Origin: Ricordea florida
Lineage: Eukaryota; Cnidaria; Anthozoa; Corallimorpharia; Ricordeidae
DNA: 64,000 nucleotides
Assembly: GCA_949710005.1 (NCBI GenBank)
Contig: OX453273.1
Location: 3,778,706-3,842,705 of the forward strand
Direction: 5' to 3'
Notes under the pieces: model-generated
Seen by the model: only the letters and a program-made list of their open reading frames with translations
Told to the model about the DNA's origin: nothing
Database searches by the model: none
Position numbers and translations under genes: made by a program
In this document: positions 61,301 to 64,000 of the stretch, one piece after another
Layout: every line of letters begins with the position of its first letter
Numbering within the stretch: position 1 is the stretch's first letter

Positions 61301-63602
61301 TTAAATCCAAGGTTCTTGTCTCTTCTTTTCTGTTTGGGAAATACAGCCAGTCAAATACAATCTTATTGTAAATGGAAAGATCGAAAGAAGTTGGGTAAAT
61401 CATCAGCGCAGTACAAACCATAAGTCAAGCTGTCCATGACAAGAGCATTGATAAAATCCTTCAACATTGGGATGTCCATCACTTGTACAGCGCGCATCAG
61501 TCGAACATCAAAATCAACGTCGGGTCTGTACAAAGAGAGAGAAAAGTTAAAACGAAACCTAAACATTTTACCTACAGTCAAACTGTGACTTCTAGCAGGT
61601 TGTTGCACATGACAGAGACCGATCGAGTAACGCTCTGTATCCCAAACCTTCCATTTTAACATGACATTAACTGCGGTCCGAATTGCAAGATGTTATTAGT
61701 TTTATTACCCTCGTAGGTACCTCTGCATGATAAACCAAGAACTGGATAACAATACTATGGAGCACAGAAGAATTAGTCACCCGTGTTGCTTCTACTGCTA
61801 TGGCCCTAAGTATATACGTATTCTTTTTAAAGAGTCAAATTATCATTTAAGAGGTAGTAGGGTTAATTGAAGTCTGCCTTATGTTACGAGATAGACAAAT
61901 ATATAAATAAACAAGAAGACGCCTGAAGGCGTTTACGCGGGATGTGTTGGTTTAAAATTGCTGACGCAGTATGTTCTTTTGCTGATTGTGCGATCATGGA
62001 TGTCCATGGTGCAATCCAACCTGACTTGCACGTGATTCGGAGTTACAGCCAATAAAAATCACACAATTTTTTCGGGACGGGCTCGGGATACGGGAAAGTT
62101 AAAAAAACAAGGCAATTTTTGACTCCCAAGACGACGAAAGGAATGCGCAACCGAATTTTATACGCTGGCTGACTACGTCATCCCGCGTAATAAGCCTGTT
62201 CTCTGTCCGTACAGAAAGGGTGACAAGCGTACTTTAGCTACGAACTCAACTATTTATTGGAAACTGACAACTGAAATTCGTGCAGTCTACAAAGGGGGGC
62301 AATCGCTAAACCTATATATGCGCTAACAATCTATCTCTTACTTCAAATCTAAATGAGTTCAGTCACCACTGACAGTTGAACTCACGAGCTCTTTTGAGAT
62401 ATCCACTTGAGGGCAAACAACCTCAATTCTCCTTCGGATAGCTTCTCCAGTCATGGCAAGCTCGATCTTCAAACAACTCCAGACTACTTTCGAGCGTTCG
62501 TAAGTAAATGCTAGAGCTCCGCGATAACGCTCTTTAAATACATTCACAGATAGTTCCAGAACATTCGAAAGATTACAACAATAACTATTTTTACATCATG
62601 TTAGTGTGTTCTAGAATTCTCAAGAAGGAAGATTGCGTGACTATGCAAACATCGCATACTTAACAGGTTCTAGAAACATCTCCTTATAACACTTAGTTCA
62701 ATCTTAAATGGATGAAGAATTCGTTTACGGCTAAGGTAGCAAACACATGGAACTCGATAAAAAGTGGCTTAAGACAGGAATGCCCAGTCAAAACATTTAT
62801 TAGAAACAATTAATGTCGTTTTAACATCATAAAACCTACCTACGAGGGCAATAAGAAAAATTGTTGAGCAATTTTATATAGAGGATATTACACGGTGGCG
62901 CGAAGATATAAATTTTATTTTCGAGTGGCAAAACAATATTTTACGAACGAGCGCAGCGAGTGAGTACAATATTGTTTTTGCCACAAGAAAATAAAATTCA
63001 TATCTTCAAGCCGCCGTGTAATGTTCTTTTTATTATATAGACAAAAAGACATCGATACAAATTTCGGAGGGAAATTACCGAAATTACGTCATCGATAAAC
63101 TCACGTGTGAGACTATGGAAAATAAACAGCTCGGGTCTCGGATGTAGTTTTTATGAATTTTACGAGTGGTATACTTTCCAGTAAAACACTCGTGTCTATA
63201 TAATAAATGTAAATATGTCATGATGAAAAATTTACTTCGTGTGTATGAAATATATTTCTAATTGTTTTTAAATTACTTATTTTGAGAAATTTTCATAGTT
63301 TGTAATTTTAGTAAAGTCTAATACTTTATTAACTTACTTTTTAGATGCACGTACGTATTTTGAACGAGCTTTCTAGCTCCTGGACGTTACGTGGATAAAT
63401 AAATGATTGATTGATTGATGGATTGATTGATTGATTGATTGATTGTTTGATACGTCTCGTTAGCGCTTATGACCTTTCGAGAAACGTTATAGAGACGGTC
63501 TTCATATGAGGGAAAGGTACAATATGGTCCATTTCAAACACCACTTGGATACGCCCTGACAACGATACGTCCTCTATACTGACGTCAACATCTGCTCCCA
63601 CC
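43202..63602 (-). CDS. SMP domain plus four C2-like modules: extended-synaptotagmin/tricalbin-like protein, partial
   Basis: The product should tether membranes and move lipids at ER contact sites: an SMP lipid-binding tunnel followed by C2 domains that dock on phospholipid. Exons on the minus strand with matching GT/AG borders are 63602-63474, 61525-61419, 60171-60085, 59309-59256, 58623-58499, 57965-57862, 56088-55946, 54603-54503, 54381-54298, 53781-53689, 53601-53460, 52963-52908, 51914-51852, 51504-51365, 50844-50761, 49006-48920, 47374-47242 and 46168-46094, then less certain ones near 45.2, 44.1, 43.9 and 43.2 kb. Phases agree from 63602 to 52908. The 52908 to 51914 joint needs one more small exon or another border. 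The 5' exons (membrane anchor, start of SMP) lie beyond base 64000, and no stop exon was found. Introns carry many MITEs. Confidence 0.82.
43872..46168 (-). CDS. Fourth C2-like module, degenerate; exon set incomplete
   Basis: Exon 46168-46094 (PLFYSLSGEIIQASDIT), a candidate at 45233-45152 (YPDDRIRQATTDTPRIQTIQ), one near 44188-44081 (KGTVKYEYLSMCSTPLLDPE) and 43983-43872 (NEASLLFELRDAKKKVSGSA, KIPIQDFFR) follow a C2 strand order. The middle exons do not all fit in phase, so at least one border is uncertain. The Asp ligands expected in loop 1 are not evident. Confidence 0.55.
44534..44930. mobile_element. MITE, 'GGCCGTRTTTATACTAG' family, copy 1 (diverged)
   Basis: The left end CTAACGGCCGTATTTATACT and a degraded right end CTACTATCAATACGGTCAG bound a segment dense in GACGTCT/AGACGNNT words. 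Same plan as the copies at 45737 and 60368. Confidence 0.6.
45737..46023. mobile_element. MITE, 'GGCCGTRTTTATACTAG' family, copy 2
   Basis: The ends AATGGCCGTTTTTATGTTAG and CTAGTATAAACACGGCCAAT are inverted. The interior is itself palindromic: TTCGTCTGGTTATGCGTCT, GACGGGCACACGACGCATTA and their mirrors ACGCATAACCAGACGAACTA and AATGCGTCTTGTGCCCGTCT. It lies in an intron of the SMP-C2 gene. Confidence 0.88.
46285..46690. mobile_element. Small TIR element with GTACTTCCCTATAAAAGTGAC ends
   Basis: GGGGGTACTTCCCTATAAAA with GTGACAG (left) is mirrored by GTCACTTTTATATCGGACTT with CCCCCC (right). The interior repeats CCCCTAAAAGGTAC-type words (46548, 46626). It is intronic in the SMP-C2 gene. Confidence 0.75.
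47242..47374 (-). CDS. Low-complexity linker exon
   Basis: It encodes EETEKAGEAASQPGESGNDS and ends DVFAQTLAKMD. It is Glu/Gly/Ser-rich and has no fold signature. It connects the third and fourth C2 modules, and its phases agree with the exon at 46168. Confidence 0.75.
47938..48052. repeat. Hairpin element (GTCCAATTCGGTCTGCAATC)
   Basis: The arms at 47940-47988 and 48001-48050 are near-complementary (CATACTCGTGATTAA and mirror). Related text recurs at 48405-48485 (CGTATGATTTTGTTATCTCT, TACAGGTTGAATTGGACTCC) as a second, decayed copy. Confidence 0.82.
48920..51914 (-). CDS. Third C2 domain, calcium-binding type
   Basis: Exons 51914-51852, 51504-51365, 50844-50761 and 49006-48920 read RGVLVITLLQGKDMVAMDSN, GLSDPFCVVRVNNAKKFKTN, LAPVWNESVSIAM, DVFDKDVFQNDFMGTVSLTV and HWLKLQEVESGEIQIQLKVS. 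This is the most canonical C2 of the gene, with loop-1 D-S-N-G-L-S-D-P-F and loop-3 D-K-D...N-D-F-M-G. Confidence 0.9.
49055..49375 (+). mobile_element. tRNA-derived SINE with (ATT)n tail
   Basis: The head carries GGTTGGCGCAGCAGCAAAAG (A box-like) and GACCCGGGTTCCATTCCC (B box-like). The body contains GGTTCTCTCCTTGCTCCG, a CCTTCATAAA-like AATTCTTCCATAAAAACCAA and CTATCCTCGTTTAATAAAGT. A run of about 20 ATT/TTA units to 49363 forms the tail. Intronic. Confidence 0.85.
52004..52090 (+). mobile_element. tRNA-like SINE head
   Basis: CGCTCAGTGGTTGAGCGCCC resembles an A box region, and GGTCATAGGTTCGACTCC is a B box. The anticodon region reads TTTGCAATCGG. The acceptor stem does not close, so a SINE remnant is more likely than a gene. 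No clear body follows. Confidence 0.6.
52908..52963 (-). CDS. Acidic linker exon between C2 modules
   Basis: The 56-base exon reads EKEPVPEGVMDGEDIDDIN and is strongly acidic. Phase in is 1 and phase out is 0, whereas the next recognised exon (51914) needs phase 1. A small exon is therefore missing between them, or one border is wrong. Confidence 0.65.
53090..53310. repeat. GC-rich interspersed repeat
   Basis: CTTGCGTGGCAGGCGTTTGA with GGGAAGGGAAAGGG leads into CGCGAGGGACGCGCGAGG and ends ACGAAAGATGTTACGAAAGA. This text resembles dispersed repeats in corals. The 94-codon frame through it is not a supported gene. Confidence 0.45.
53460..54603 (-). CDS. Second C2 domain, calcium-binding type
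   Basis: Exons 54603-54503, 54381-54298, 53781-53689 and 53601-53460 read GLLLVVVHSGDKLLALDDDG, YSDPYCIVTANKEK, VNPVWDSVVEFPV, LVYDRDVNWQGQSDDFMGSC and IDVKYKVFGKKRSDDS. Loop 1 (DDDGYSDPYC) and loop 3 (YDRD...DDFMG) keep the Asp set of calcium-dependent C2 domains. Confidence 0.88.
55522..55618. repeat. Hairpin element, second copy of the 20.5-kb family
   Basis: AATAACTGGTCACGAGGCGA, TTTTGTTTCCCAAGAATCTC and mirror GATTCGAGGGAAACAAAAAT with AGGGACCAGTC. It is followed by TTTAAGTGATTTGTTATATA, as at 20.68 kb. Confidence 0.78.
55946..59309 (-). CDS. First C2-like module, calcium ligands apparently lost
   Basis: Exons 59309-59256, 58623-58499, 57965-57862 and 56088-55946 read DGLLTVTLKGGAPQKICDDQ, ESLSLLIYDLANDK, LNVEIHGKRAFGTKYTIAKY and GVKGSRLEVTLEYTSL. 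The beta-strand pattern GLLTVTL...ESLSLLIYD...L-V-I is C2-like. The usual loop-1 motif D-x-x-G-x-S-D-P-Y is missing, so calcium binding is unlikely. Confidence 0.72.
56370..56545. repeat. Cryptic CCCATTCCCA-rich repeat
   Basis: Irregular repeats of TCCCA(T/C)TTCCCAG and variants. Frames of 106-187 codons pass through it on both strands but have only this repeat wording (SHFP, PIPS), so they are rejected as genes. Confidence 0.6.
57990..58270. mobile_element. Hairpin MITE, 62.9-kb family, copy 2
   Basis: AGAGGATATTACAAGGTGGC with GAGAAGATATGAAGTTTATG is mirrored by TGCCACGAGAACATAAAATT and ATATCTTCGGGCTAAC. The tail CGGGAAATGACGTCATCGAT parallels the tail at 63090. The loop here is replaced by an AT-rich (ATATAGATA) run. 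Confidence 0.8.
60085..63602 (-). CDS. SMP domain exons
   Basis: Exon 63602-63474 encodes VGADVDVSIEDVSLSGRIQV and PHMKTVSITFLER. Exon 61525-61419 encodes PDVDFDVRLMRAVQVMDIPM and DFINALVMDSLTY. Exon 60171-60085 encodes ALVDPGRIEVPL. This is the second half of an SMP domain as in E-Syts (pattern GxxxVxxxLxxxxPFxxxVSxxFLExPxxDF...P-x-[KR]-[IL]-x-[VI]-P). Confidence 0.85.
60368..60658. mobile_element. MITE, 'GGCCGTRTTTATACTAG' family, copy 3
   Basis: Ends CATTGGCCGTGTTTATACTA and AGTATAAATCGGACCATTG. The interior is a set of nested palindromes built on GACGGATCATCCGT: TATAAATACGGGCAAGCAGA and its mirror TCTGCTTGCCCGTATTTATA, with the centre GACTATCG...CGATAGTC-like. Intronic in the SMP region. 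Confidence 0.88.
60703..60990 (+). mobile_element. tRNA-derived SINE, near-complete
   Basis: The tRNA-like head has GTAGCGTAGTGGGTAGCGTG and GGTTTGGAGTTCGAGCCC (B box). The body includes TAATACTGGGGGTGACCCTG, GATGGACTAGCATCCCATCC and GAAACCGAGATAAGCTCCGG. The same body, headless and decayed, occurs at 6.6-6.8 kb. Confidence 0.82.
61911..62192 (-). mobile_element. MITE with TTACGCGGGATG ends, copy 2
   Basis: Reverse-orientation copy of 41902-42178. Both copies share not only the TIR-bounded core but also the outer AAGAAGACGCCTGAA, which itself forms a palindrome with GGCGT. Intronic, between two SMP exons. Confidence 0.88.
62883..63215. mobile_element. Hairpin MITE, type copy
   Basis: Arms GAGGATATTACACGGTGGCG, AAGATATAAATTTTATTTTC and GAGTGGCAAAACAATATT are mirrored around the apex ACGAACGAGCGCAGCGAGTG, returning to GCCGCCGTGTAATGTTC at 63025. 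The tail includes ATTACGTCATCGATAAACTC and AGTAAAACACTCGTGTCTAT. Intronic in the SMP region. Confidence 0.85.
63405..63450. repeat. (GATT)n microsatellite
   Basis: About ten GATT units with one interruption, just 3' (in transcript sense) of the SMP exon at 63474. Confidence 0.9.
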
Positions 63603-63819
63603 CTGAAACACAGACAAATAAAACACTGAATAACAAGATGTGATGCATTACAAGCTACTCACCGACTGACTGACTTTCTTCCCACTACGCCTTTGTGATA
63701 AAATGGGCTGCTCTTCTACATGCGAATACAACTGACTGACTGGCTAACTGACTGGCTTACTACGTCAAAATGTACTAGGGGTATGTTAAAGCCACACATG
63801 CGCACTGAGGCGACAGTGG

Positions 63820-64000
63820 TTGAAGGGATAAACCCTCTTGCTACCAAAAACGATGAAAAATTGAGCTCAAAACCCAGCAGCCATGGACAGCTGTTTCGGC
63901 GTTGGTAAGCCTCATCAGTATCGCACAGTTAGCAGATAAGCTCTGGGTTCCCACATTATGAATGTCAAGCTCAATTTTTCATCTTTTTTATGGGAACCCA
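63820..64000. repeat. Interspersed repeat at the window edge
   Basis: CCAGCAGCCATGGACAGCTG, TTTCGGCGTTGGTAAGCCTC and TCATCAGTATCGCA resemble a repeat unit I associate with invertebrate genomes. GAAAAATTGAGCTCAAAACC near 63855 is partly mirrored by AAGCTCAATTTTTCATC near 63970. No exon of the SMP-C2 gene was found here. Confidence 0.4.

Noticed and set aside
61363..61418. In-frame extension YCADDLPNFFRSFHLQ after the SMP exon
   Set aside because: A GTTTGT donor at 61418 joins in phase to the next SMP exon (ALVDPGRIEVPL); the extension is intronic read-through.
62359..62547. 62-codon minus frame between SMP exons
   Set aside because: No splice sites in phase and no SMP-like wording.
1..64000. 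CRISPR arrays, operons or phage-like modules
   Set aside because: Tandem and hairpin repeats were checked; none has the repeat-spacer plan, and gene structure is eukaryotic throughout.

Overview
The window looks like eukaryotic nuclear DNA from an anthozoan cnidarian, most likely a stony coral. Genes are split into short exons with GT/AG borders, introns run to several kb, and intergenic and intronic DNA is crowded with tRNA-derived SINEs, inverted-repeat (hairpin) elements and small DNA transposons. The coral/anthozoan call rests on recognising the SINE at 14.7-15.0 kb and several hairpin repeats as sequences common in coral assemblies. That is recall, not a search.

Four protein-coding loci are supported. 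(1) 982-7061, minus: the 5' coding part of a Dbl-family Rho guanine-nucleotide exchange factor with a DH domain followed by a PH domain, closest in my judgement to the PLEKHG1/2/3 group. Its 3' end lies beyond base 1. (2) 15722-29408, minus: a complete six-exon threonine synthase-like 2 (THNSL2) gene whose exon phases all join into 475 codons. Two of its introns carry large transposons. (3) 34985-36349, plus: a single-exon protein with a long basic, serine-rich N-terminus and a C-terminal Tctex-type dynein light chain domain. (4) about 43.2-63.6 kb, minus: a gene of at least 19 exons encoding an SMP lipid-transfer domain followed by four C2-like modules, i.e. an extended-synaptotagmin/tricalbin-like membrane-contact-site protein. 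Its 5' end lies beyond base 64000 and its 3' end is unresolved.

The rest is mobile-element sequence. It includes a foldback-like element with arrays of GCGATTTATAAATCGC subrepeats as long terminal inverted repeats (12.2-14.3 kb), a TIR element that has expanded an internal minisatellite (17.6-18.2 kb), a hAT-like 2.6 kb element (21.9-24.5 kb), a Crypton-type coding remnant beside two long hairpins (25.1-26.3 kb), a PIF/Harbinger-like element nested in another TIR element (32.2-33.7 kb), the 3' end of a non-LTR retrotransposon (33.8-34.4 kb), and at least four small inverted-repeat families present in two or three copies each.

The four genes show no obvious pathway link: small-GTPase signalling, PLP-dependent metabolism, dynein/cilium-type biology and ER-contact lipid transfer. 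I see no operon, CRISPR array, rRNA or functional-looking tRNA gene. The most unusual signals are the architectures of the inverted-repeat elements and the SMP plus four-C2 gene.
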